A stretch of 64,000 nt of DNA from Streptomyces albus subsp. albus (GTDB taxonomy: Bacteria > Actinomycetota > Actinomycetes > Streptomycetales > Streptomycetaceae): positions 124,001 through 188,000 of the forward strand of contig NZ_JODR01000009.1 in NCBI RefSeq assembly GCF_000725885.1. The letters are read 5' to 3'. This document shows, in pieces, positions 1 to 8,778 of the stretch (the first letter of the stretch is position 1; every line of letters begins with the position of its first letter). Under the pieces are notes generated by a model. The model was not told the origin of the DNA. It saw only the letters and a program-made list of their open reading frames with translations, and made no database searches. The translations under genes and the position numbers were made by a program.

Positions 1-2562
1 CAGTTCGGTGTCGTAGGTGAAGGCGTACTCCGCGCCGTCGGGGTCGGTGCGGGTGGCGGGGAGGTCGAAGTGGGTGTGGGTGTAGGAGGTGGTGTGGCCC
101 GCGGCGTCGGTGTGGCGGACGAGGTTGCCCTCGCCGTCCCACTCCCAGGTCTCGCGGGTGCCGTCGGGGTTCTCGCGCCAGGCGGGTTTGCCCTCGATGG
201 TCCAGCCGTGCCGGGTGGTGTGGCCGAGGGGATCGGTGAGGGCGGTGGGCCGCCCGTGGGGGCCGCGCTGGATGTGGGTGGTGTGGCCCAGGGGGTCGGT
301 GAGGGCGATCGGGAGGCCGGCCGCGTTCGGGGTGACGGTCGTCGTACGGCCCAGCGGGTCGGTGATCCCGGTCAGATGCCCCGCGTCGTCGTACGCGTAG
401 CGGGTGACCGCGCCGGCGGGGTCCGTGGTGGAGGTGCGGTTGCCCCGGTCGTCGTAGGTGTGGCGCCATACGCCCCCGTCGGGGTCGCGGATCTCCAGGG
501 GGAGACAGTCGTCGTCGTGGACGGCGGTGAGCACGCTGCCGTCGGCCCGTTCGACCCGGACGGGGTTGCCGAGGTCGTCGTAGCTGTAGCGGGTGGTACG
601 GCCCAGGGGGTCGGTGACGGCCACGGGGCGGCGGTTGGTCCCGTCCCACTCGGTGCGGGTCGTGTGGCCCAGGTTGTCCGTCTCCGAGACGACCTTGTAC
701 GCCTCGTTGTAGACGTACACCGACTCGTGCCCCAGGGAGTCGGTGTAGCGGGTGGTGCGCGCGGCCTCGTCGTAACGGAAGCGCCCGGAGAAGGTTCCGT
801 CGGGGCCGACGGTGCGCAGCACCCGGCCGCGGTGGTCGTAGACGTAGCCGAACGCGGTGCCGTTGCGGTCGTGCCAGGAGGTGATGCGGTGCTGGTCGTC
901 GTAGCGGAAGCGGAGCGGATCGCCCGTGGAGTTGATGATCTGGGCGAGATCGCCCGCCGCGTCGTAGGCGTACGAGACGAGAGTGGTGCTGCGCTGTCCG
1001 TCCTCCCCGTGCAGCAGACGCAGCCGGGTGATGCGCAGCAGTTCGGGATCGGTGTCCACGGCGATGCGGTAGCCGCCCGAGTGGGTGATCTCCTGCGGGG
1101 CGCCGTCCGCGTCGTACAGGAAGTCGATGCGGTTGCCCGCCCGGTCGGTGATCGCCGAGAGGGCCAGTTCCGGTCCGCCGGCGGGCAGCGGCGCGAAGTG
1201 CAGCGTGCGGTTGCGCTCCGGGGCGCTGATGGTCATGGTGCTGTCCGGCTTGCCGTCCCAGCACAGCGGCCAGCGGGGGCCGCTGGCCGGCAGCGTGGGC
1301 ACGTCCGGCTCGGGGACGGGATAGGTCAGCACCATCCCGTCGTCGGCGATGTAGACGACGCCCTTGTCGTCCAGTTCCAGCCGCTGGTCCAGCGTTGCGG
1401 CCCAGGTGGGGCCGAACCAGCCGCCGCACGGGTGCCCCGAGACGTAGTGCCGCTCCAGTACGAGCGGGAGAGCGCCGGGCAGCCGGACATCCGTCGCCGA
1501 GGTGAACATCTCCCCGGTGGCGACGTCCACCGGCTCGTTGACACCGCACTTCTCGCCCGTGCACTTGTCGTGCTTGTGCGGCTCCCCGTCCGCGCGCCGG
1601 CGCCCGCTGCCGTCCCTGCGCAGCTTCTGCTCGCGGGCGGCCAGCCGCCGGGCGGCGTCCTTGGCGGTGGAGGCGCCCCTGCGCAGGGCGGACCCGCCGC
1701 CGGTGGCCAGGGCGAGCAGCAGGTCGGGCGTGAGCTGGCCGGCCGCGCGGGCGGGATTGCGCTGCCATTCGTCCCAGTTGAGGGCGGCCTTGGCGAACTC
1801 CTTCGGATGCTCCTGCGCGTAGACGATGCCGTCGGCCATCCCGGCGAGCTGCATGGACCAGCCGCCGAAGCCGTCCTCCAGCAGGTACTCGCCCTGCTTG
1901 TACAAGCCGCGCGCGGTGTCCCCGAAGCCGTAGAGGAAGTTCTCCCCCTCCTCGTGGACGCGCGCCCACCCCTTGGGCGCGTCAGGAGCCTCCTCCGCCG
2001 CCGTCTGAAGCTTCTTCTTCGAGGTGTCGACCACGCCTTGGAGCTCCTCCTCCAAGGCGTCCAGGCGTCGGTAGCAGTCCGCCAGCGCGGCGACGCCCGG
2101 GTCCTCGTCCGGCGGCTTGTCCGGCAGGTCGTCGTCCTTGCGGTCCACGGCCGCGTTGTACTTCTCCACCTGCTTGGCGTACTTCGCGGACGCGGCACGG
2201 GCGGCGTCCGCGTCCGCGATGACCGGTTTGACGCGCTCGTGGACGGATCTCAGTTTGTCGGCGTAGGCGTCGAGCGCGTCGGCTGCCGAGTTGAAGTATT
2301 TGCGTGCCGCCGACAGCTCCCTCGGCAGCGCTTCGACGGCTTCCTCGAACGTCCGGGCGGCTGCGCCCGTCCACGGCATGCGGACGAGAACGCCCAGCTT
2401 GTCCTTGCCGTCGCCGAACGCCCCCGCGTAGGCCCGCAGCTTGACGACCAAGTCGTCGATCTTGCCGGGGCTGCCGAAGATGACGTCGCCGGGCTTGGCG
2501 TGCGGGGGTATGCGCTCGCTGTTGCCGGGCCCGACACCGTCTGTCGCGTCCTTCGAGGTCAT
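1..2562 (-). CDS. RHS/YD-repeat polymorphic-toxin-like protein (partial, C-terminus outside window)
   Basis: The frame is open from an ATG at 2562 to the left edge, giving 854 codons and no stop, so the toxic C-terminal tip is not visible. Residues about 1-250 form a helical WXG100/ESX-like region. Around residue 355 comes the DUF6531-type sequence EPVDVATGEMF, followed by many YD repeats such as DPLGRTTRYSYDD, GNRTSTTDPAG and LTDPLGHTTR. Such repeats build a shell around a C-terminal toxin in contact-dependent competition proteins. The start overlaps the stop of the upstream gene (ATGA), so the two are translationally coupled. The family call is strong. Toxin identity and export route cannot be read here. 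Confidence 0.93.
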   Translation of the reverse strand, partial: MTSKDATDGVGPGNSERIPPHAKPGDVIFGSPGKIDDLVVKLRAYAGAFGDGKDKLGVLVRMPWTGAAARTFEEAVEALPRELSAARKYFNSAADALDAYADKLRSVHERVKPVIADADAARAASAKYAKQVEKYNAAVDRKDDDLPDKPPDEDPGVAALADCYRRLDALEEELQGVVDTSKKKLQTAAEEAPDAPKGWARVHEEGENFLYGFGDTARGLYKQGEYLLEDGFGGWSMQLAGMADGIVYAQEHPKEFAKAALNWDEWQRNPARAAGQLTPDLLLALATGGGSALRRGASTAKDAARRLAAREQKLRRDGSGRRRADGEPHKHDKCTGEKCGVNEPVDVATGEMFTSATDVRLPGALPLVLERHYVSGHPCGGWFGPTWAATLDQRLELDDKGVVYIADDGMVLTYPVPEPDVPTLPASGPRWPLCWDGKPDSTMTISAPERNRTLHFAPLPAGGPELALSAITDRAGNRIDFLYDADGAPQEITHSGGYRIAVDTDPELLRITRLRLLHGEDGQRSTTLVSYAYDAAGDLAQIINSTGDPLRFRYDDQHRITSWHDRNGTAFGYVYDHRGRVLRTVGPDGTFSGRFRYDEAARTTRYTDSLGHESVYVYNEAYKVVSETDNLGHTTRTEWDGTNRRPVAVTDPLGRTTRYSYDDLGNPVRVERADGSVLTAVHDDDCLPLEIRDPDGGVWRHTYDDRGNRTSTTDPAGAVTRYAYDDAGHLTGITDPLGRTTTVTPNAAGLPIALTDPLGHTTHIQRGPHGRPTALTDPLGHTTRHGWTIEGKPAWRENPDGTRETWEWDGEGNLVRHTDAAGHTTSYTHTHFDLPATRTDPDGAEYAFTYDTEL

Positions 2563-3116
2563 GCGATGCTGCCCCCGTCGTCCCTGGGCTCCCAGTCGAT
2601 GACCTGGTCATCGCCCAGGCGGCGGATGCGGGGCGCCTCCTTCGGCTTCGGCTCCTCGTCCCACTGCTCCTGGAGACTCTTCGGCGCCGGGTCGAACTTC
2701 CCCCGGTGGCCTTCCCTCCAGACTTCGAGCCCGTGGTCACCGGCGGGTAGCTTGGCCATGTTGTCCTCGGTCGGGGAGAAGTCCTTGATCCGCAACAGAT
2801 CGGCCATGACGTAGGCGGACAGCACCTGCCGCAACGTCACGAGGATGTCGTCGGTGTGCTGGGCGATGCGGCCCATGCCGAAGCCCCACTTGGAGAGGAC
2901 GTCCTTGGCGGGCTTCTCGATGTCGACCGTGGCCGCGAAATCGATCTCGCCGGCCATCTTCTTCCAGTCGTCCTTGATCTTGTGAGCCGCGACGACGGAC
3001 TCCTCCAGCGGCGTCATCACCTTGCGGACCTCGGCGATCTCCACCGCGTATCCCTCGCCCGGCGCCGGCCCCTTCCCGCCGGCCGCACCCTTGCCGTCCC
3101 CGCCGTCCCCTGCCAC
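2559..3116 (-). CDS. Hypothetical protein coupled to the RHS gene (WXG100-like helical)
   Basis: This 185-residue soluble protein starts at GTG 3116, a few bases after a GGGGGGAG ribosome-binding site. Residues 1-20 are Gly/Ala-rich, 25-110 are predicted amphipathic helices (VRKVMTPLEESVVAAHKIKDD onward), and the tail is charged and Pro-rich. It has no signal peptide or membrane span. The size, the helical middle and the ATGA overlap with the RHS gene resemble the ESX/WXG100-type partner proteins that accompany large RHS proteins in actinobacteria. It may help export or cap the RHS product. I do not recognise a named family, so the role is inferred from context. Confidence 0.8.
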   Translation of the reverse strand: MAGDGGDGKGAAGGKGPAPGEGYAVEIAEVRKVMTPLEESVVAAHKIKDDWKKMAGEIDFAATVDIEKPAKDVLSKWGFGMGRIAQHTDDILVTLRQVLSAYVMADLLRIKDFSPTEDNMAKLPAGDHGLEVWREGHRGKFDPAPKSLQEQWDEEPKPKEAPRIRRLGDDQVIDWEPRDDGGSIA

Positions 3117-3143
3117 GTCTGCTCCCCCCGGGATTCGACCGCC

Positions 3144-3620
3144 TCACGCGCCGCCGCGCGACGCCCCCGCGTCCTCCGGTCCCACGCTGTCCGCCGGTCC
3201 CACGCCGTCCGCCGGCTCGGCGCCACCCACCGGCTCCGCATCCTCGGCCGGCTCCTTGTCCTCGGCCGGCTTCACTCCGCCCGCCGGTTCCACGTCCTCC
3301 CCCGACACGTCGGCCATCGCCGCATCCAGCAGGAACGGGCGCGGTCCCAGCGGATCGACCAGTGCCCTGACCCCCTCCGGCAGCAACTCCATCAGGTCCT
3401 CGGCGGTGGTGGACGCCCACGCACACGCCCCGGCGAACAGAGCAAGCCGCTCCCAGGACGTGAAGACCGGCACCACGGGTCCTTCCACCGTCTCCGAGAC
3501 GAGGAAACCAGGCTGTTCGGGCCGCTGGAAATAGAGGCGCAGGGCGCGCAGTTGGTCCAGGCGCTGGCCCCTGGTCATACGGGCGACGGCTTCCTGGCGC
3601 ACCAGATCGTGCAGCGACAT
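3144..3620 (-). CDS. SseB-like domain protein
   Basis: A 158-residue protein. I prefer the ATG at 3620 because GAGGGGAGGGGG lies just upstream; a longer reading to 3758 has a low-quality N-terminus. Residues 1-105 match the SseB N-terminal pattern: a basic helix (LRALRLYFQRPEQPGFLV), then PVFTSWERLALFAG and a region ending DPLGPRPFLLD. Residues 106-158 are a disordered run of short acidic repeats (EPAEDAEPVGGAEPADGVGP). SseB-like proteins are often found beside type VII or RHS effector genes in Streptomyces. The gene is 27 bp upstream of the next gene and probably co-transcribed with the RHS gene. Its biochemical role is unknown. Confidence 0.78.
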   Translation of the reverse strand: MSLHDLVRQEAVARMTRGQRLDQLRALRLYFQRPEQPGFLVSETVEGPVVPVFTSWERLALFAGACAWASTTAEDLMELLPEGVRALVDPLGPRPFLLDAAMADVSGEDVEPAGGVKPAEDKEPAEDAEPVGGAEPADGVGPADSVGPEDAGASRGGA

Positions 3621-3776
3621 GCCGTGCCCCCTCCCCTCACGCCCCCGCCAGGCGGTGACAACAGCCATGCTGGCACAGCTGTACGCCTTTCCGCCCGGCA
3701 CCTCTGAGACACCGCTGGCCGACGAGGCCGGACGAGCCGGCGGCTCCCGAGCCCTCACCCTGTCGCGCTGAAGGGT

Positions 3777-4115
3777 TCATCGGAGCCGCATGGTCGCCGA
3801 AAGGTCCTCCAGCAGGGCCACGAATTCGTCGACGGGCATGCGCACGTCCTGGAACTGGTCGTACAGGTCGCAGATCTCCACCGTGTCGACGGAAATCCTC
3901 TGCACAACGGCCCCTGGAGTGGAAACGGAGTAACCGATGCCGTGCTCCCGCTCCGACCTGCGCCACACTTTGAGGAAATTATCGACCGCTTGCCAATGCT
4001 GTCCGAAAGGAATAATCAGCGTCTCAACAGCAAGTCGAAGGTTCTCGTCAGCCGGGGGAGTCCGCGAGGTCAGCCACTCTCTGTCCCTCCACGAGAAACT
4101 CCACTGAGCACGCAT
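3777..4115 (-). CDS. Hypothetical protein, first gene of the RHS-linked operon
   Basis: A 112-residue acidic soluble protein. ATG 4115 is preferred because GAGAGGTGA sits about 8 nt upstream; a GTG at 4124 lies inside that ribosome-binding site. Features visible are FSWRDREWLTS near the N-terminus and a central FGQHWQAVDNFLKVWRRSE helix. The C-terminal part (VDTVEICDLYDQFQDVRMP) resembles small cytosolic immunity-type proteins in composition, but no family is recognised. It precedes the SseB-like gene by about 150 bp on the same strand. A link to the RHS system is inferred from position only. Confidence 0.65.
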   Translation of the reverse strand: MRAQWSFSWRDREWLTSRTPPADENLRLAVETLIIPFGQHWQAVDNFLKVWRRSEREHGIGYSVSTPGAVVQRISVDTVEICDLYDQFQDVRMPVDEFVALLEDLSATMRLR

Positions 4116-4266
4116 GTCGCTCACCTCTCGTCCCGGAAAGAGCGCACACGGTACCCCCTCCCCGCTGTACCGCTGTTACCGCCGACCGCCGCCGCGGGCA
4201 CGGAAGAAACAGCGCATCGAACGGCGCGGGCGGCCCAGTTGCTCTCAACGACTGACAAGAGCCGCC

Positions 4267-4302
4267 GAGGGCCCACCAGAGGCTGCGCTCCGGTGGGCCC
4301 TC
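4267..4302 (-). terminator. Hairpin terminator after the TAP-like hydrolase
   Basis: GAGGGCCCACC and GGTGGGCCCTC form an 11-bp perfect stem around a 14-nt loop, 17 bp past the stop of the hydrolase gene. There is no U-tract, as is common in Streptomyces. Confidence 0.65.
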
Positions 4303-4318
4303 CCGCTCCGCGACGCGG

Positions 4319-5848
4319 TCAACGACCGCCCTGGTTGGCCTGGTCCAGGTAGGCCGCAACCCGGTTCTTGGTCCCCGGGTTGTCCAGGCCGCCGCCGTGG
4401 CCGACCTTGTCGGTGCGCACCGTGGTGGCCTTCTGTCCCAGCTGGCGGGCCACACCGTCGGCCCAGGCGTGGGGGGTGGCCGGGTCGAACGTGTTGCTCA
4501 TCACCAGGGTGGGCCGGTCGCTGCGGGACGTCACGGGCTTGCCGGAGCCCTTGGCGGGCTGGGGGCCGCCCAGGCAGATCGACGTGTAGTTGCTGCTGTT
4601 GGTGGAGTAGCCCAGGACCGGTGCCGCCTCGCGGGTGGCCGCCATGTCGCGTCGGGCCTGTTCGGCGTTCCTGACGGACAGGTCGTAGTCGGAGCAGACG
4701 ATCGGGTCCGCGTAGGGCATGCTCTTCGGCATCCGGCCGCCCTGGCCCGCCTCCTCGTTGCCGGGCATCGGGTTCTTGCCCTGCGCCAGTTCGGCGAGGC
4801 CGTCCGCGGTGTCCTTGAAGCTCCTGGGTGCCATCAGCTCGAAGTAGCGGGTGACCGCGACGGACGACCAGGGCGTCGTGAGCAGCGAGCCGGGAACGCG
4901 CCCGGCGTCGGCGGTCTTCTGGGCCTTGCGGAACACGGCTGTCACGTCCTTGCCGTGGAGCGCGCAGGCCTCATCCTCCGCGCACCACTTCCGGAACCGG
5001 TTGAAGATCGACTCCATGCCGCGGGCCGCGGTGGTGACGAACTGCCGCCGCGACTGTGCGGGGTTCATCACGCCTTCGAGGACGGAGCCGTTGACGTGCT
5101 CCCCGTACAGGCCGAGGTAGCGCTCGGCGGTCAGGGTGCCGTACGAGAAGCCGTACACGTTGATCCGGTCGAGGTGCATGGCCTTGCGGAGGGCCTCGGC
5201 GTCCTTGGCGTTGCTGTAGGCGTCGAGGTGGTTCTTCAGGCCCGCCGGGTTCGTGGTGCACGACGGCCAGAACGCGCGCTGGTTCTTCTGGAGCGCGGCG
5301 AACTTCCGGCCGTCCGTCGGGGGGACGTAAGGGATGTCGAGGATCCTCTCGGTGGCGCAGCTCAGCCGGCCGCTCTGGCCGACGCCCCGGGGGTCGAGCG
5401 CGATCAGGTCGTACTCGGGCAGGTGTTGGCGCAGCGAGGCGAAGGCGAGGTCGCCCGTCTCCCCGGGCCCGGACGGGAAGTTGAGGATCGTGCCCTTCTT
5501 CTTCGCCGGGTCGGCCGCCTTGAAGCGGTAGGCCCGCAGATCCACCGTCCCGGATTGCGGCTGGTCCCAGTCGACGGGCACTCGGAGGGTGCCGCACTGG
5601 ACTCCGTCCTGGACCGGCATGTCGGGCCGGTCGCACGCGCCCCAGTCGAGGGAGGTCCGAGCCTTCTTCGCCGCTGTCGTCATCGCCTGGGCGGCCACCA
5701 CCTGATCGGTCTTCGCCTGCTCCGTCTCCGGCTGGTCCGTTCCCGGGAGGGCGGACACGACTTCCGGCAGGCCGGCGGCACAGACAGCAGCCGCGAGGGC
5801 GGTCAGGACGACGGTCTTGGCGGGCACGCCCCGCATGCGGCGGCTCAT
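4319..5848 (-). CDS. Secreted alpha/beta hydrolase, tripeptidyl-aminopeptidase (TAP) family
   Basis: A 509-residue exported hydrolase. ATG 5848 gives a signal peptide (basic MSRRMRG, hydrophobic VVLTALAAAVCAAG, cleavage near ALPG), and GGGAG lies 7 nt upstream. The nucleophile elbow is GFSYGT, the acid is in FDPATPHAW, and the histidine is in VGHGGG. A TAP-like C-terminal domain holds SNTFDPATP. The family's oxyanion-loop NPGGPG is replaced by NFPSGPGE. Family members cleave tripeptides from the N-terminus of peptides outside the cell. The start overlaps the stop of a 31-residue ORF (5845-5940). A second, lipoprotein TAP homologue lies at 10760-12376. Confidence 0.9.
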   Translation of the reverse strand: MSRRMRGVPAKTVVLTALAAAVCAAGLPEVVSALPGTDQPETEQAKTDQVVAAQAMTTAAKKARTSLDWGACDRPDMPVQDGVQCGTLRVPVDWDQPQSGTVDLRAYRFKAADPAKKKGTILNFPSGPGETGDLAFASLRQHLPEYDLIALDPRGVGQSGRLSCATERILDIPYVPPTDGRKFAALQKNQRAFWPSCTTNPAGLKNHLDAYSNAKDAEALRKAMHLDRINVYGFSYGTLTAERYLGLYGEHVNGSVLEGVMNPAQSRRQFVTTAARGMESIFNRFRKWCAEDEACALHGKDVTAVFRKAQKTADAGRVPGSLLTTPWSSVAVTRYFELMAPRSFKDTADGLAELAQGKNPMPGNEEAGQGGRMPKSMPYADPIVCSDYDLSVRNAEQARRDMAATREAAPVLGYSTNSSNYTSICLGGPQPAKGSGKPVTSRSDRPTLVMSNTFDPATPHAWADGVARQLGQKATTVRTDKVGHGGGLDNPGTKNRVAAYLDQANQGGR

Positions 5849-5940
5849 CGGGCCGCTCCCACGGTGACGAGGGCCGCGAGGGCGAGGCACAGGCCGGCGA
5901 GCGTCGCCGCGGCGAGTTCGAGAACGGTGAGAATCTCCAT
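5845..5940 (-). CDS. Possible 31-residue single-span membrane peptide, coupled to the hydrolase
   Basis: From ATG 5940 the frame encodes a 31-residue peptide with one hydrophobic span (LAAATLAGLCLALAALVTV) and an acidic residue near each end of the N-terminal part. Its TGA overlaps the hydrolase ATG, and nearly all third positions are G or C, which argues for real translation. The ribosome-binding site is weak (GGTGGAT about 11 nt upstream). It could be a leader that controls hydrolase translation or a small membrane partner. Confidence 0.45.
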   Translation of the reverse strand: MEILTVLELAAATLAGLCLALAALVTVGAAR

Positions 5941-6047
5941 GCCCCAAACGATCCACCCACGGCCCTGCGCCTGTCCTCGGCCGCCGGGCCGGTCCTCGGC
6001 CCGGGGCATCGGCCTGTGGGCCGATCCACGCGTCGGCCGCACGTCCG

Positions 6048-6053
6048 TACCCT
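6048..6053 (+). promoter_or_regulatory. -10 box TACCCT of a leaderless histidine-kinase transcript
   Basis: TACCCT ends 7 nt before the GTG start at 6061, and no ribosome-binding site is present, so the mRNA probably starts at the GTG. A clear -35 element is not seen. Confidence 0.5.
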
Positions 6054-6060
6054 GTCCGGC

Positions 6061-7251
6061 GTGGAATCCAATACTCCCCTTGCTCCGAAGGTCCGGCGGC
6101 TGATCACGATCCTGCTCTGCGGGGGCCTGACCCTGCTGTGGCTGCTCGATCTGGCGGCCTTCTACGACCCGCGCGGGCGATGGGAGAACTGGCTGCCCCT
6201 TGTCACCGGCCCGCTCGCCGCCGCCGCACTGCTCTTCCCCGCCCGCCGGCCGGGCCAGGCGTGGCGGGTCGGCGTCGTCGCGACGGGCTCCCTGGTCCTG
6301 ACCGTGCTGCTGTGGCTGTACGCCCCGCTCGACGGCGGTACGTGGAGCGCCCTGGAGACGGTCACTCTCCTCGTGCTGCTCACCCGGGCCGCGCGGCGGC
6401 TGGAGCGTCCGGCGACCGCGGTGACGCTGTCGGCGGCACTGGGCCTCGCGGTGATCCTCCTGCCACTGCGCGTACGGCTGGGCTCGGGCTACGACACGCT
6501 CATGTACTCCAACCTGCTGACCTTCGCCGTCGGCGGCGCCGTGGGCCTGGGCTGCTATCTGCGGCTGCTGGACGGACGGCGGGCCCGGGCCATGGCCACC
6601 GTGCGGCAGAACGAGCGGATGGAGCTCGCCCGCGACCTGCACGACTTCGTCGCCCACCACGTCACGGGCATCATCGTGCACGCCAACGCCGGGCTGATGA
6701 TCCAGGAGAGCTCGCCGGAGCAGATCAAGCCGCTGCTGGAGGGCATCTCGCGGGCCGGTTCGGAGACGCTGGACTCCATGCGCCGCCTGGTGCGGGTGCT
6801 GCGCGAGGACGAGCACGAGGCGACCCGCCCGGGCGAGCTGCTGACGGAACTGGAGCGCCTGGTCGGCGCGTTCGCCGGGAACGGCACCGGCGCGACGCTG
6901 GAGGTCGGCCCCGAGGTGCGCGGGGCCCGGCTGGCGCCCGAGGTGGAGACCTCCGTGCACCGCGTGGTGCAGGAAGCCCTGACGAACGTACGCCGCCACG
7001 CCCACGGCGCGGATGTCGTCGTCCGCCTCGGCCTCGACGGCGACCGGCTGGGCGTGGAGGTGCGCAACACGGCGCCGGGGGCGCGTACGACCGTGCCAAC
7101 GGGCGGCCGGGGCGGCTTCGGCCTGGTGGGCCTGCGCGAACGCGTGGAGGCCGTGGAGGGCTCCTTGGACGGCGGCCGTACCGAGGACGGCGGCTGGTGC
7201 GTGACCGCCTCCTTCCCACTGCTGAAGGCTATGGCAGGATCGCCGGCATGA
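6061..7251 (+). CDS. Sensor histidine kinase, HisKA_3 (NarX/DesK) type
   Basis: A 396-residue membrane kinase. GTG 6061 is chosen for the -10 box 7 nt upstream. Residues about 10-180 hold five or six membrane spans (LITILLCGGLTLLWLLDLAAF onward). The phospho-acceptor His is residue 194 in ELARDLHDFVAHH. The ATPase has an N-box around Asn309 (QEALTNVRRHAHG) and a G-box GGFGLVGLRERV. No extracellular sensing domain is present, so the signal is probably sensed in the membrane. The stop overlaps the start of the response regulator (ATGA), so the pair is co-translated. The stimulus is unknown. Confidence 0.95.
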   Translation: MESNTPLAPKVRRLITILLCGGLTLLWLLDLAAFYDPRGRWENWLPLVTGPLAAAALLFPARRPGQAWRVGVVATGSLVLTVLLWLYAPLDGGTWSALETVTLLVLLTRAARRLERPATAVTLSAALGLAVILLPLRVRLGSGYDTLMYSNLLTFAVGGAVGLGCYLRLLDGRRARAMATVRQNERMELARDLHDFVAHHVTGIIVHANAGLMIQESSPEQIKPLLEGISRAGSETLDSMRRLVRVLREDEHEATRPGELLTELERLVGAFAGNGTGATLEVGPEVRGARLAPEVETSVHRVVQEALTNVRRHAHGADVVVRLGLDGDRLGVEVRNTAPGARTTVPTGGRGGFGLVGLRERVEAVEGSLDGGRTEDGGWCVTASFPLLKAMAGSPA

Positions 7252-7949
7252 TTGGTGCCGGCGCCGCGAACGGTGCGAGCGACTCCACCCGCGTGCTGGT
7301 CGCGGACGACCAGGAGATGGTCCGCACCGGCTTCCGGCTGATCCTGAGCACCCAGCCCGATCTGGAGGTCGTCGGCGAGGCGGCCGACGGCGCCGAATGC
7401 GTCGAGCTGGCCCGCCGGCTGCGTCCGGACGTCTGCCTGGTCGACATCCGCATGCCGAAACTGGACGGCCTGGAGGTCACCCGCGCGCTGGCCGGCCCGG
7501 GCGTCGCCGACCCGCTGCGCATCGTCGTCGTGACGACCTTCGACCAGGACGACTACGCCTACACCGCCCTGCGCAACGGCGCTTGCGGCTTTCTCCTCAA
7601 GGACGCCGCCTCCAATCTGCTGATCGAGGCCGTACGGTCCGCCGCGCGGGGTGACGCCCTGGTCTCCCCCGCGGTGACCGTCCGCCTGCTCAAGCACCTC
7701 GCCGACCCGAACCCGGCCGCACCCGCACCGCAGCACCCCCTCTCCGAACGGGAACTCGACGTCGTACGCCTGCTGGCGGTCGGCCGCACCAACCAGGAGA
7801 TCTGCGCCGAACTCCACCTGTCCCTGGGCACCGTCAAGACCCACCTGGGCAACATCAAGGATAAACTGAACGTCCGCAACCGCGTCGAGATCGCCGCCTG
7901 GGCCTGGGACACGGGAATGATCCGCGACCGCCAGCCCCCACCGACCTGA
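7248..7949 (+). CDS. Response regulator, NarL/LuxR family
   Basis: A 233-residue regulator paired with the kinase just upstream. The receiver domain (about residues 16-135) has the acidic pocket VADDQ, the phospho-acceptor Asp66 in CLVDIRMPKLDG, the Thr in VVVTTFDQDDY and Lys in GFLLKDA. The LuxR-type helix-turn-helix lies at about 165-225: LSERELDVVRLLAVGRTNQEI then LSLGTVKTHLGNIKDKLNV. It should bind DNA as a phosphorylated dimer. The target genes are not evident; the divergent TAP hydrolase is a natural candidate by position only. Confidence 0.96.
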   Translation: MIGAGAANGASDSTRVLVADDQEMVRTGFRLILSTQPDLEVVGEAADGAECVELARRLRPDVCLVDIRMPKLDGLEVTRALAGPGVADPLRIVVVTTFDQDDYAYTALRNGACGFLLKDAASNLLIEAVRSAARGDALVSPAVTVRLLKHLADPNPAAPAPQHPLSERELDVVRLLAVGRTNQEICAELHLSLGTVKTHLGNIKDKLNVRNRVEIAAWAWDTGMIRDRQPPPT

Positions 7950-8182
7950 CCCACCCCGGCACGCCGACGCCCCGAGCCACGTCCGAGACCAGAACTGAGG
8001 CCGGACGAAGCTGGCCTGCGCACGCACGGCACCGCCGCCGCGTCCGTTCCCTCGGCCTACGCGTTACGCGGTGACGCCCCTCCCAGCAGCACCGGCCCGG
8101 CGTCCGGCATGGAGCATGACGCACTCCTGCGTCGCCTACTGGGCTGTCTCACGACCGGGGAAAGCGGAGACGTGCTCGCAAT

Positions 8183-8770
8183 TCAGTCATCCGCACCGAA
8201 CCAGAAAACGCCGACCTCGTCCTCCGAGGCCACCACCAGGCCGAAGTCCCGGGCGAGATCAGTGAGGCCGTACCACTCGTTGACGTAGAAGTCGTCCGGA
8301 GTGCAATCCCCTTCGAAATCCTCCACGCACGTCCAATAAGTGGCGTCGTCACCGAACCGTGCCAGCAGAGTTCCGGTCGCCCCGTGGAGCACCTGCCTAT
8401 GGGCGCTGCCTTTGGCGATATCACCGACGTTTCCGAACTGCGCGGCCAGCGACAGGAGGATCAGACGTCCCGTGGCCCGGTCGGTGGGCTCCAGACAGCC
8501 ACGCAGCACGTCGTCCTCGCAGGGGTGGAAGGGGGAACGGTCTCCCGGCCCCCGGGGGGTGCTCTCGCTGCCGATCCGGTCCACGGTGGGCCAGCCCCGC
8601 GGATCGCCGACCGACCGGTTCAGGACCGCGTTGACGTCGTGCGCCCAGTCCTCGCTCGTGCGCGGTCCGGCCGACACGAGCACCCGGCTGCGGCCGTACA
8701 GGGAAGCGAGGGCGCCGGCCCAGTCGTCCCGGCTCGGCGTCAATGCGGTCACCGCTTTCGTTCTTCTCAC
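8183..8770 (-). CDS. Hypothetical protein
   Basis: A 195-residue soluble protein starting at GTG 8770; an in-frame GTG at 8752 is an alternative. The N-terminal half is ordinary. The C-terminal half is rich in aromatic and acidic residues (DDATYWTCVEDFEGDC, DDFYVNEWYGLTDLARDFG, EDEVGVFWFGADD), a composition common in SMI1/KNR4-like or other small immunity-type proteins, but no family is assigned. The TAA of an upstream open frame lies 8 bp before the start, which looks like an operon junction although that upstream frame lacks a start. Third-position GC is lower than in neighbouring core genes, which fits an accessory origin. Confidence 0.65.
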   Translation of the reverse strand: MRRTKAVTALTPSRDDWAGALASLYGRSRVLVSAGPRTSEDWAHDVNAVLNRSVGDPRGWPTVDRIGSESTPRGPGDRSPFHPCEDDVLRGCLEPTDRATGRLILLSLAAQFGNVGDIAKGSAHRQVLHGATGTLLARFGDDATYWTCVEDFEGDCTPDDFYVNEWYGLTDLARDFGLVVASEDEVGVFWFGADD

Positions 8771-8778
8771 TTGGCCGG

